From: Peltaster fructicola
Lineage: Eukaryota > Ascomycota > Dothideomycetes
Assembly (NCBI GenBank): GCA_001592805.2
Contig: CP051139.1
Coordinates: forward strand, 4,030,001-4,094,000
Length of the DNA stretch: 64,000 nt
Direction of reading: 5' to 3'
Part shown: positions 1 to 9,730 of the stretch, one piece after another
How the letters are laid out: each line of letters begins with the position of its first letter
Numbering within the stretch: the stretch's first letter is position 1
Notes under the pieces: model-generated
The model's database searches: none
What the model was told of the DNA's origin: nothing
Seen by the model: the letters and a program-made list of their open reading frames with translations, nothing else
Position numbers and translations under genes: made by a program

Positions 1-618
1 ACACAGACCTGGACCGCTCTGCAGTCAGCACCAAGCAGCGCATCAAAAGCCATTGTGGCTGCTGGCTCGCTATATCTTCTTGACTTTCCCAGCAACCTCG
101 CTGCGGAGCTGCACTCCTTGGCGATATCATCACCACCTAGCTCAGAGGCTCAATGGACAACACATTCAATTCCCATCAATCCTTTGGTCTCGGGCCTCGC
201 ACCTCGCGAAGGCAGTCTGGCACTACCGCTGGAGTTTGGGCATGGTCGAAACTTCCTCCTCTATCTCCTTGGGCGAGACCGATCAGATGCCTGGACATTG
301 CAGCTTCCACCAACAGAACCTGCAATTACACATCCCAAGCAGTCCGCCGCAGCAGTGAAGGATGGCATACGAAGCACTGTCGGAGCAAACACAGGTAGAC
401 TCGAGTTAGGTGAGGTAGAACTCAACATTCCAAAATCACTCGATGCTGCTCCTCCAGGCACGTCAGGAAAGCTTCATCCAGGTCCCAGAGCATGGGCTGC
501 AGCAGACGTGATGCCTGACAAGACCACTGTTATTATTTGGGGAGGTACCAGTCGGATTGATGGTAGTGGACACGAGGAGACAACTGAAGGCGATGGCTGG
601 ATGATTAGATTTGAGTGA
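1..618 (+). CDS. Kelch-like beta-propeller protein, C-terminal part (5' partial)
   Basis: The frame is open from the first base of the window, so the gene begins upstream and only about 205 C-terminal codons are visible, ending at TGA 616-618. Two stretches resemble kelch beta-strands: NFLLYLLGRDRSDAW, then TTVIIWGG followed by a glycine-rich turn and DGWMIRFE at the very end. Such proteins are usually scaffolds with a beta-propeller fold; no catalytic residues can be pointed to here. The gene converges on TAF4, whose stop lies 79 bp away. The kelch call rests on short motif resemblance only, and another propeller family is possible. Confidence 0.5.
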   Translation, partial: TQTWTALQSAPSSASKAIVAAGSLYLLDFPSNLAAELHSLAISSPPSSEAQWTTHSIPINPLVSGLAPREGSLALPLEFGHGRNFLLYLLGRDRSDAWTLQLPPTEPAITHPKQSAAAVKDGIRSTVGANTGRLELGEVELNIPKSLDAAPPGTSGKLHPGPRAWAAADVMPDKTTVIIWGGTSRIDGSGHEETTEGDGWMIRFE

Positions 619-697
619 GCGAGAGCGCCACTATGAAGTTATGCAATCAGTCTGATCAGACTGTGAATGACGCTAATAGACAATGCAACGAAGTATA

Positions 698-2539
698 TCA
701 TTTGCTGTTGGCGGCCTCCACAGGAGTATCCATGTGTAGCAGCGTTCGCTCCCAAGCTTTCTTCTCTTTGCCATCTCTCTCAAGCACAAGCAGCCAGTCC
801 CTGACCTGGATGCCACGACCACCAGTACTGTTCTCTCGCCATTCACCCCAAGACATGCCAGTAGAATTCTCGTTTTCAGAGTCCTTCTTGACAGCAGCAG
901 TACGAGCATCTTTTCGTGAGGGCGTACCACTCCCAGAGCCTGGGGTGCTGGGAGCAGGAGTAGCTTTCGCAAACCGATTGGTGGGCATACTTGCAGCACC
1001 TCCAGTCATCCAACTGTACCGATTGCTCTTCTTGCCCATTGCCATCATAGCTGCTGTCTGGTTGGTAGATGTCGCAGCTTGTGCATCGGTAAAGGTAGAC
1101 TTCTCCTTCTGCTGTCGTGCAAGCTCCTTCTTTGTCATTTTTGTGGGCTGAGCTGCTTCATTGGCAGCAGTAGCAGGGGTGCTGTCCAGCGTCACGTCCA
1201 TGGCGACGTCTTCTCCATTAGCAATTGCAGCTTCTTGGGCTTTCCGACGTGCTTCACGCTTTGCATTGCGAGCTTTTTCGGCATCTTGATCGCGTCTTGC
1301 CAGCGACCGGAGCTCACTATTGACAGCTGACTGGAAAGACACTGTCGTCTGTGCTTTGTCTGTGGCGGCTTCTGGCTGATCCCACGGTGTTCCTGTAATG
1401 CCCTCGGGCACGACATCCTCGGTTGAACGCACGCCAAGACCAACGGCAACATCTTTGAACTCGATCGGAACGCGACCATGATCGGCATACCGACGAGCTC
1501 GTGCCAGACCATATGATTCATCGAGCAATCCCCGCAGTCTCTCACCAGATGCCAAGCTGAGCAGACTGATTATGTCGGCCAGCGGCGCATTGTGTTCGAC
1601 CATGCTCTCCGCCGTAGCCACGACCATGCCAGTAGCGCCATTCGTCGCGGCTTTTGCCTCTGCTTTGCGAACATATAGGCCATCAGTATTGAATCGTACA
1701 CCTTGCTCCTTTGCTATCGTCTCCATCTTGATCCGCAGGACGTTGCCGAGGATGAAGGGATTCTTGAGCTGATGTTGATCGGCTTCAGCTTTCCGACGAG
1801 CAGCAGCAGTTCGCTTGTGCTTCAGCTCTTGCTCGACATCATGTTCCGTCAGTGTAGCGCCGATGGTACCAACGCTAGAGACGTTCGGTTGAGTGCTGAA
1901 GCTTCCCTGCAGAGTAAAGCTCCCTTGTGTGGAGCTGCCAAACGAGCCTGGATGTGATGCGAAGCTGTCTTGGGCAGTGTGTCGATTATTATACAGGTTA
2001 TGCATATAGTTCTCCTCAGCCTTTAGATCGATACCAGAACTGAACAGCGCATCATTGATGTCATCCACGCCAACCTTCTCATCTTTCTCCTCGCGCACGG
2101 GTTTCGGTGGTGGTGGCATCATCTGGCTGCTCGACGGCGATCCAGCATTTTGAGGGCGCGGCTGTGCGTACATATGGGGTTGTGCTTGCCATGTCTGACG
2201 ATTGCCTGAGTACGTGTCTGGCGAGTTGAAGGAGCTCTGCGGAGACTGCTGGTACTGCGGCGAATACACGGGCGAGTATTGCGGTTGCACTTGCTGTGAT
2301 TGTGCGAATGGATTGCCATAACCACTTGGCGTAGTCGCTGAAGCGTTTTGTGGTGGCCTGTACGCGCCGTTGAGATAGCCTGGTTGTGGCGATTGAGGAT
2401 CTGGCGACAGACGCTGGCGCTTTGCAGGAGGTTGAGCATATTGTGGGTCAATCGTCGACGTGCCTTGCTGGTATCCTGTTGTCGAGTACTGCGCTTGTGT
2501 TGGATTCGAGCCAGGTGTTGTAGGTTGCTGCTGCGACAT
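698..2539 (-). CDS. TAF4: Transcription initiation factor TFIID subunit 4 (TAF4-like)
   Basis: A single exon encodes about 613 residues. TAF4 is a histone-fold subunit of TFIID, the complex that recognises core promoters for RNA polymerase II in the nucleus. Residues 1-155 are low-complexity and rich in Gln, Pro and Ser, as in fungal TAF4 proteins. From about residue 158 comes the conserved TAF4 C-terminal homology region, opening with VGVDDINDALFSSGIDL and including a basic helix with KRTAAARRKAEADQ. The end is charged and disordered. I chose the ATG at 2539 (MSQQQPTTPG) because the 15 upstream in-frame codons look like leader sequence. The gene is divergent from YSH1. Confidence 0.8.
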   Translation of the reverse strand: MSQQQPTTPGSNPTQAQYSTTGYQQGTSTIDPQYAQPPAKRQRLSPDPQSPQPGYLNGAYRPPQNASATTPSGYGNPFAQSQQVQPQYSPVYSPQYQQSPQSSFNSPDTYSGNRQTWQAQPHMYAQPRPQNAGSPSSSQMMPPPPKPVREEKDEKVGVDDINDALFSSGIDLKAEENYMHNLYNNRHTAQDSFASHPGSFGSSTQGSFTLQGSFSTQPNVSSVGTIGATLTEHDVEQELKHKRTAAARRKAEADQHQLKNPFILGNVLRIKMETIAKEQGVRFNTDGLYVRKAEAKAATNGATGMVVATAESMVEHNAPLADIISLLSLASGERLRGLLDESYGLARARRYADHGRVPIEFKDVAVGLGVRSTEDVVPEGITGTPWDQPEAATDKAQTTVSFQSAVNSELRSLARRDQDAEKARNAKREARRKAQEAAIANGEDVAMDVTLDSTPATAANEAAQPTKMTKKELARQQKEKSTFTDAQAATSTNQTAAMMAMGKKSNRYSWMTGGAASMPTNRFAKATPAPSTPGSGSGTPSRKDARTAAVKKDSENENSTGMSWGEWRENSTGGRGIQVRDWLLVLERDGKEKKAWERTLLHMDTPVEAANSK

Positions 2540-3016
2540 GACTGCGCACAGCGTCTCAGATTGATATGATGACCGTGTAGTCACTCAAAAAAATCCACCT
2601 TCGTGCAATGCGATGCCTGTGAGGTGAAACACAGTGTTTGTTGCTCATCACGCGATGGCGCCAAACGTGATGGAGCTCCTATTGCCGGGTTTGAAGATGC
2701 GCGGGCGACTCGACCTAAGGTCCTTGCGATTGAATTGTTGCGAGTTGCCGTCTGTAGCTCAAGAACCTGATGCCTTTCAAGTGCTGTCGTGAGCGTCACA
2801 AAAAGAGGCATATTCGGATCGCGCTTAATGCGGTTAGTGTCATATTTTGATTACTGTAGCTCGCGACACGTCCCTTGCGTTTCTTTACCACTCAACAGAT
2901 CCTCACAATCAACGAAACTCTACAAGGATATTCCTTTGAAGCTACACGAGCATACCTGAGATAAATCTCGACCTGATTGTGCGACGACTTCATGATCGCG
3001 CGCTGCGCGCCTCATC
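2540..3016. promoter_or_regulatory. Divergent intergenic region between TAF4 and YSH1
   Basis: About 480 bp separates the two start codons, which point away from each other, so it should hold both promoters and both 5' leaders. I see no clear TATA box or other recognisable element. Confidence 0.4.
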
Positions 3017-5740
3017 ATGGCCACCAACCGACCCTTCTCTGCAACCACCAAACCTTCACTCGAAGATGACGAGCCTATTGATCCCAGTGATGAACTGCTG
3101 TTCCTTGCGCTTGGAGGCGGCAATGAGGTGGGACGTTCATGTCATATCATACAATACAAGGGCAAGACGGTGATGCTCGATGCAGGCATACATCCTGCTT
3201 ACGATGGACTCGCTGCACTTCCGTTTTACGACGAATTCGACTTGGGGACGGTTGACCTACTTCTCATAACACAGTAAGTAATGCCCCGATCCTGGAAGTG
3301 CTATGGTACAGCAGTATGGAGGGCATACTGCAAGACAGCGATTTGCTGTGCCCTTGTCAGCCTCATCACAGCGACGTGCATTTCTCTAGCTCGTATACAT
3401 AAGCACTGTATTCACTCATTCTTCCTTCATCGCGCGGATGTTTCACCGTTTCTCCATAGACAGCACCAACCAATATGTAGTTCAGACGGCTAACATATTG
3501 TGATCAATAGTTTTCATATGGACCACGCGGCATCATTACCCTACGTTCTTGCGAAGACGAATTTCCGTGGCAAGGTCTTCATGACACACCCAACAAAAGC
3601 GATCTACAAATGGCTCATGCAAGACTCAGTACGAGTACAGAATACGCACGCATCGAGCAATACTGGTGGCGCCAACGATGGCGGCGGTGTCAACCAATTG
3701 TTCAACGAGCAAGATATTCTTTCGACGCTGGGCCTCATCCAACCCATATCCTTCAACACTACACACACGCACAATGGCATCCGTTTCACACCATACCCAG
3801 CCGGACATGTGCTTGGGGCTTGCATGTATCTTGTCGAAATCGCAGGTCTCAACATTCTCTTCACTGGCGACTACAGCAGGGAGAACGATCGACATCTCAT
3901 CCCGGCTTCAGTACCACGAGGTGTCAAGGTAGATTGCCTGATCACCGAGTCAACTTTCGGCATCTCGACACATGTACCACGGCAGGAAAGAGAGACTTCG
4001 CTAATGAAGTCGATCACATCGATCTTGAATCGAGGTGGACGAGCATTGCTACCTGTGTTCGCCATTGGTCGTGCACAGGAGCTTCTTCTGATTCTTGAGG
4101 ACTACTGGGAGCGCCATGCCGACTATCAGAACTTTCCCATTTACTATGCATCTTCTCTTGCAAGGAAGTGTATGGTGGTGTATCAGACATACATTGATGC
4201 AATGAACGATAATATACGATCGAAGCTCCACAGTCGACTCACGGGTGAGCACGGCAATTCTCAGAGTTCCGGACCATGGGACTTCCAGTATATCCGCTCG
4301 CTGAAGAGCCTCGACCGGTTCGACGATATTGGACCATGTGTCATGCTTGCCTCTCCAGGAATGCTACAGAACGGTGTATCAAGATCACTTCTGGAGAGAT
4401 GGGCGCCTGACTCAAAGAATGGTGTAATCATCACAGGTTACAGTGTCGAAGGAACCATGGCTAAGGAGATCATGCGCGAGCCTGATCTTATTCCTGCTGT
4501 AATGACAGCCAGATCGAATGCTGCCGGTCCACTCATGGCTAAACGCCCTGGTATGAGTGGCGATGACAAGCCAATGATTCCTCGACGATGCACAGTACAG
4601 GAGTTCTCCTTCGCAGCGCACGTTGATGGTACTGAGAATCGAGTTTTCATCGAAGAGGTCAACGCCCCTGTGGTCATCCTTGTCCATGGCGAGAAGAACA
4701 ACATGATGCGTATGCGATCAAGGCTGTTGTCTTTGGGCAAGTTCAAGGTGTATTCGCCTGCGAACTGCGAAGAGGTCAAAATACCTTTCCGCCGGGACAA
4801 GATTGTGCGTGTTGTTGGCCGTCTCGCAGAAAGGATCACACCACAGAACTTGTTGTCACCACCTACTAGTACGGAGGATGAAGATGAGGATATGGAACGA
4901 GATGCCAAGAAGCTAAAGGAGCTGCTCGTCAGTGGCGTGCTGGTGCAAAGTGACTTTCGACTGTCGTTGATGGCACCAGAGGATCTACGAGAGTACACAG
5001 GTCTTGAAACCACCAGTATCACTTGTCGAGAGCGCATTACACTATCTGCTGTTGGCATAGATCTTATCAAGTGGACACTCGAGGGTGCGTTCGGTGGCGT
5101 AGAGGAGCTGGCTTTTCCAGAGCCAATCGTCAACGGTAACGGCACAAAACATACGCCTGACGAGGAGGCAGATGAAGAAGTACCTCGACAACAGGCCACT
5201 ATGCTCTCTGTGATGGGAGGTGCTGTAATAATGACATGCCAGAGCAATGGTCAGATCGAGCTTGAATGGGAAGGCAACACTACGAATGATAGTATTGCGG
5301 ATGCTGTGATCGCAGTACTACTTTCTGTAGAGACGAGCCCGGCGGCTATCAAGCGAAGCAGTCAGCATGCTCACGACCATGGAGACTCCAAGCCTAAGCG
5401 CAACATAATGGCAGCTGCCACCCCTGAGGAGAAGCTCAGCAGGCTGTTCATGTTCCTCGAGGCACAATTTGGCGAGGATGCCATTTCTCCTATTGCCAAG
5501 CCCAAGCTGCTCGCAGAAGTGACCAACGAAGAGATCGATGAAGTTACACAAGAGAAGGCAGAGGCAGTGGAATTGGCAAGATTGCATGACCTGGGCATCC
5601 CTGTGCCTGGCCTCGAGATTAGAGTCGACAAGCACATTGCTACAGTGTGGCTGGAGAAGCTCGATGTTGAGTGCTCAAACAAGACGCTGGCAGATCGTGT
5701 TCGTGCTGTACTAGACCGAGTGATGGACGGGCTGTCCTGA
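3017..5740 (+). CDS. YSH1: Endoribonuclease YSH1 (CPSF73), pre-mRNA 3'-end cleavage
   Basis: Two exons, 3017-3273 and 3511-5740, encode about 828 residues. Ysh1/CPSF73 is the zinc-dependent nuclease of the cleavage and polyadenylation factor that cuts nuclear pre-mRNA before polyadenylation. The metallo-beta-lactamase signature HFHMDHA (residues 86-92) is rebuilt exactly across the splice junction (CA|T), which supports the 237-nt intron; its 3' end has a CTAAC branch site and an AATAG acceptor. Downstream are the beta-CASP region with [19 protein letters not shown], then ASPGMLQNG, and the C-terminal CPSF73 region of roughly residues 500-828. The intron is much longer than the window's usual 45-50 nt. 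The gene converges on the GNAT gene. Confidence 0.93.
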
Positions 5741-6081
5741 ACTTGATCGCAGCATACAAAGTAATCGGAGAATAATTTATTGCTTGAGGAATAGATGCTA
5801 TGCTATGCCATCTAAGCTGTCACAAGCCTCGATAGCAGACTGGACGTGGCCTAGAACTGGATCAGAGGATCGCTAATGGTAGAGAAAAGTCTCTGAATCT
5901 CATGATCGGGAGATAGTTGTACACTCAAGATCTCGAAGCTGATGTCCAACCTGAACAGCTATACTCGTGCTCTCGATGGCGCTCGACCTCGTAGCTCTGA
6001 TATTACGTTCAGGAGAATGACTTCTGGTAGATTGTGAGGTTAGCCCTATAGTGTGTCAGTACGGTCAACGGGATGTATAAA
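5741..6081. other. Intergenic gap between convergent genes
   Basis: These 341 bp between the YSH1 stop and the stop of the convergent GNAT gene should hold both 3' UTRs and polyadenylation signals. I see no gene in it. Confidence 0.4.
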
Positions 6082-8287
6082 TCAGACCAACAATTTGTCA
6101 AGCTTTGTAGCAACACCCGCGAGGACTGCACACTCATTGAAGCCGAACTTGTGATACAGCCAAGGAGCAATCCAACGAGGTCTCTCTGGCTGATTCTGAT
6201 CCCACAGGAAGTGAATGAGGATGCTCTTGATCACGACCGCCTCTCCATCGGGTCCTTCTGGAAGCCGTGGAATGTCAACTTCACAGTACGTGATTGCCTT
6301 ATGTGATGCACTCAAAGACTGCAACATCTTGTCGAGGAGACAAGTCCCGACGCCCTTCATATAGTACTGATGTGCTGTGAAGAACTCCACAATCTTGGTA
6401 CGCTGGCAAGCGTGAGCATCAGTGAAGTCGCGTGCACAGGCAAAGCCGATCACCTTCTCGGGAATAAACACACAGTCGTCCTGAGGGCGCCGTTTGGAAG
6501 GTCGCATGGTGTAGCTCGGCTCACAGGCTACGAGCATTGGCAGACCTTGTGCCTGACAGTCTCGCCAACGCGCTTTCATGTCCTCTTCTGTGAACTCCTG
6601 TTCCTCTGGAGCGCAGACTGCGAAGTGGATGTATCTGTTGTAGATGTCTGCGATCTGCATCATGTCGCTCCGCACTGCTGGACGAATGAGCAGCTTGATG
6701 CTTGGCTTGAAGATACGAGGATCCTGCTCCTCTATTGATTGTACGACAGTGTCGTGTCGAGGGTACTTGTGACGCTTGGAGCTTTTCTCTTGTCGCTTGT
6801 CGAGGAAGTTTCTGGTCGCTTCCTGGCTGCCCTTGTCTCGAGCTCGGGCCTCTCGTTGTTGACGAGTCTCATCGGGATCGATATCGGTGACTGTGGGAGC
6901 CTCGTATACTTGCTGGAATGCTCCCTGATATGGTGGAAACTCGTCCCACCATGGCTGAACACCATCTAGGTCATCCTCATCGTATGGCTCAGGCATCGAG
7001 GCTTTAAGACTAGACCAGAAGAGTGCAGGAGACTGATTGCCAATTTTGACGGGCATCCAGTAGCTTGGTACTATTGTACGAGTCCAGCGCTCATCGAATC
7101 TAGCATGCTCTCTGGCAGACTCGGGCATTCGAATGTATCGTTGATAGTCGGCCATGCGTATCTCCAGTTCAGTGTTACGTAGCTGATGCAGGACAACGTC
7201 AAGCCACTCTTCGATGTAGTCTTCGTTCTGTCCAGCACGAAAAGGTGGACGATAGTCCCAGTCAAGAATTGGTGGGCCCAGACCGCCAGACCAGTCACCA
7301 AGATGACCAGACCTGAAGTGAACATCGCCACGATCCCATCCACCAGAAGATGAAGATTGTTCAGGTAAAGCCTCGGCCTTCTTCTTGCTCTTCTTGGGAG
7401 GCTCCTTAGGGATCTTGGCTTTTGGTTCCCATGCTGATTGCTTGGGTTTAGATGCAGACTCGCGTGGGCGATCGGTGTTAGGAGCCTGGTGCCAACCTTG
7501 AGCTTCCCGTGTGTGACGATTATCATCATGCTGAGTTGACGTCTGCCAGACTGGCTGATGAGCTGCGGTTTCCCGGCCATTCTCCACTGGAGTGTCTGGG
7601 CGGTTCTTGGAGATGATATCCTTGATGGTGCGTTGAACGCCTTCGAAGCTCTGTGTGTGAAGCTGTCGTCGAGGTATTGCCTTGGAAGTGGTTCGCTGGT
7701 CACTTTGCAATGTCGTGCTTTGCGGCGCGTGAGGTGGCGCAGGAGAGCCTCTAGCAGGAGGTTGCTGTACTGCAGGTTCAATAGTAGTTGTGCTGGTTGT
7801 GATTGTTTGCTTTTCTGCGTCTGTCGTGATTGATGTCTCAACTGTCTTGACCTCAGCATCTCTGGCAGTCTTAGGTTTATGTTGTCCAGCCATCGCTGTG
7901 TCGATCACAGGTCCGGCCACCTGCGCTGCGCCAGTACGTTTCCGAGTGATCGTTTTGACGACGAACTGCTTCACGTTAGTGGTTGTGACGGGACTTGCAG
8001 CGCGGCAGCGACTGTTATTACCACCTATCGAAGAAGTATGTAATGTGTCAAGTGTGATGTGAACTTACTGGAGGGTGTTTGATATCGGCTAGCGTGCGTG
8101 GAGTGACCAAAGCGTCACGACGGAAGTTCTCAATGACCTCTGCCAAGACTGGATCCATGAACGGGTCATCCGTATCCATTGTCCAGATCGCGTCCATTGG
8201 GTCCTTCATTACTGTGCTGGTTGGTGTGTCAAGGTGTCGAACGACCTCAGCCTGCACAGCTAACTTCTTTCGATTCTTCGTCGCCAT
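6082..8287 (-). CDS. GNAT-fold acetyltransferase-domain protein with long disordered N-terminus
   Basis: Two exons (8287-8069 and 7965-6082) encode about 700 residues. The exon 1 start MATKNRKKLAVQ follows a clean ATG, and the 103-nt intron has GTAAGT, a CACTAAC branch site and a tandem AAGCAG acceptor whose two choices differ by one Gln. Residues about 75-320 are Thr/Gln/Lys-rich and disordered. The GNAT fold occupies about residues 500-700: it starts at IKLLIRPAVRSDMMQIADIY, carries the acetyl-CoA loop YYMKGVGTCLLDKM and ends in a YHKFGF motif. GNAT enzymes transfer acetyl from acetyl-CoA to amines; the substrate here is unknown. It is divergent from the ARL2-like gene, with 228 bp between starts. 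Confidence 0.75.
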
Positions 8288-8515
8288 TGTGCTGATCACT
8301 TGTCGAAAGACCTGGCAACGACCTTACAACCAATCGGCAGAACGAGACGACAACCTAGCACGATTACTTTGCCTAGAGTTGGTCGTTGTCACCAGACTGT
8401 GTAAGAGGACGTGGTGGAGGTGTGACCAGCCTGGCAGCACGTGACTAGAGGTGTTATGAGCCTTTGCGCAGCTGGACGATTCACCTACCTACAACAACTT
8501 TCGAAGCAACACAAG

Positions 8516-9305
8516 ATGTTGTCAATCCTGCGCAAAGCTCGCCTCAAGGACAAGGAGATGAGGATTCTGATGCTGTGCGACTTGTGCTGGGTCTACCAGC
8601 ACTGATGCTGACGCGAGTAGTGGCCTCGATAATGCTGGCAAGACCACGATCGTGAAGAAGATCATGAAGGAAGATGTGCAGAGTGTGAGTCCAACGCTGG
8701 GTTTTATAATCAAGACCATTGAGTATGGCGAGTGAGTGGCTTGTGAAATGCATGGTGAGCCTTAACTGATGCATGTGAACAGATACAAACTCAACATATG
8801 TGATTACATCTAAGCAGTGCAGCGTTCACTACACTGACAGAGACAGGGGACGTAGGAGGTCAGAAGACTTTGCGAACATACTGGAAGAACTACTTCGAGA
8901 AGACTGACACCCTCGTCTGGGTTGTTGATGCCACAGACCGAGAGCGACTGAAAGACTGTCGAGACGAGCTGAAGGGTCTCCTTGTGCAAGAAGTGATGTG
9001 GTCCACTTGACTGCTGTCGCCACGCTGACCATCTCACAGAGGTTGATGGGTGCTTCATTGCTGGTGTTGAAGAACAAGAGCGACGTTCCAAGCTCGATGA
9101 GCGAAGACGACATCCGTGAGGTGAGTGCAGGATTTTCACCTCCCATTCACATGCCGATGCTGATGTAGGCCAGGGCCTGCAACTGGATCGAATCCAGACA
9201 CACAAGTGGCACATCATGACCTGCAGTGCAATCACAGGCCAGAACCTGGAAGAGGCACTTCAATGGATTGTCTCAGATGCCAAAGAACGGTTGTTTCTCT
9301 ACTGA
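8516..9305 (+). CDS. ARL2: ADP-ribosylation factor-like GTPase, ARL2/CIN4 type
   Basis: I assembled six small exons: 8516-8574, 8621-8731, 8783-8799, 8847-8992, 9040-9120 and 9174-9305, giving 181 residues, close to the family's 184. Arl2/Cin4 GTPases regulate tubulin folding cofactors and microtubule biogenesis. Visible are the P-loop GLDNAGKT (residues 21-28), switch-1 SPTLGF, the switch-2 motif [10 protein letters not shown] (its Trp codon is split by an intron), the guanine-specificity motif NKSD and CSAITGQNL. Residue 2 is Leu, so there is no N-myristoylation glycine, as is usual for Arl2. WDVGG plus MLSILRK at the start favour Arl2 over Arf. The first donor, GTGCGA, is weak and exon 3 is only 17 nt, but every join keeps frame and restores family sequence. 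Confidence 0.9.
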
Positions 9306-9730
9306 ACGGCCTGGCAGGCCTTGCTTGAGCCGTCCCATGTGCGGCTCAGCGTTGCTATGTCTCAACAACCGCGCGTTTCAGGCATAGTGTCAAACTCAAT
9401 GCAGAGTGTAAACAAATGCCGAACATGCAGGTTCTCGAGCGTAGGAGGTACTTCGCGCAGTCAATGGTCGCAAAGGCGTGTGAGAGGTGCTGAGAGGTGA
9501 TAATTTATTGACTGTCGACACTTTTGTAAGACCTGGCTGCCTGCGAGCGACCTAGATTCACATTCCAGTGCTGATAGACGCCCACTTCCGATAGTTCGGA
9601 CATCGAAGGGTTCAGCTGTATGACCAGATGACGATAGCAAAACAACATCCTTGACCATTATTCTGACCCACTTCCCTTCATCAACTCTTGTGTCGCAGGT
9701 TCTGCACGCGTGTACCCATGCGACTCCACG
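9306..9730. other. Intergenic gap, ARL2 to DUF4045-gelsolin gene
   Basis: These 425 bp between two genes on the same strand are presumed to be the 3' UTR of the GTPase and the promoter of the next gene. I recognise no RNA gene or repeat. Confidence 0.35.

Noticed and set aside
4438-5247. 269-codon minus-strand frame opposite YSH1
   Set aside because: Ser/Arg-rich antisense shadow of a conserved gene.
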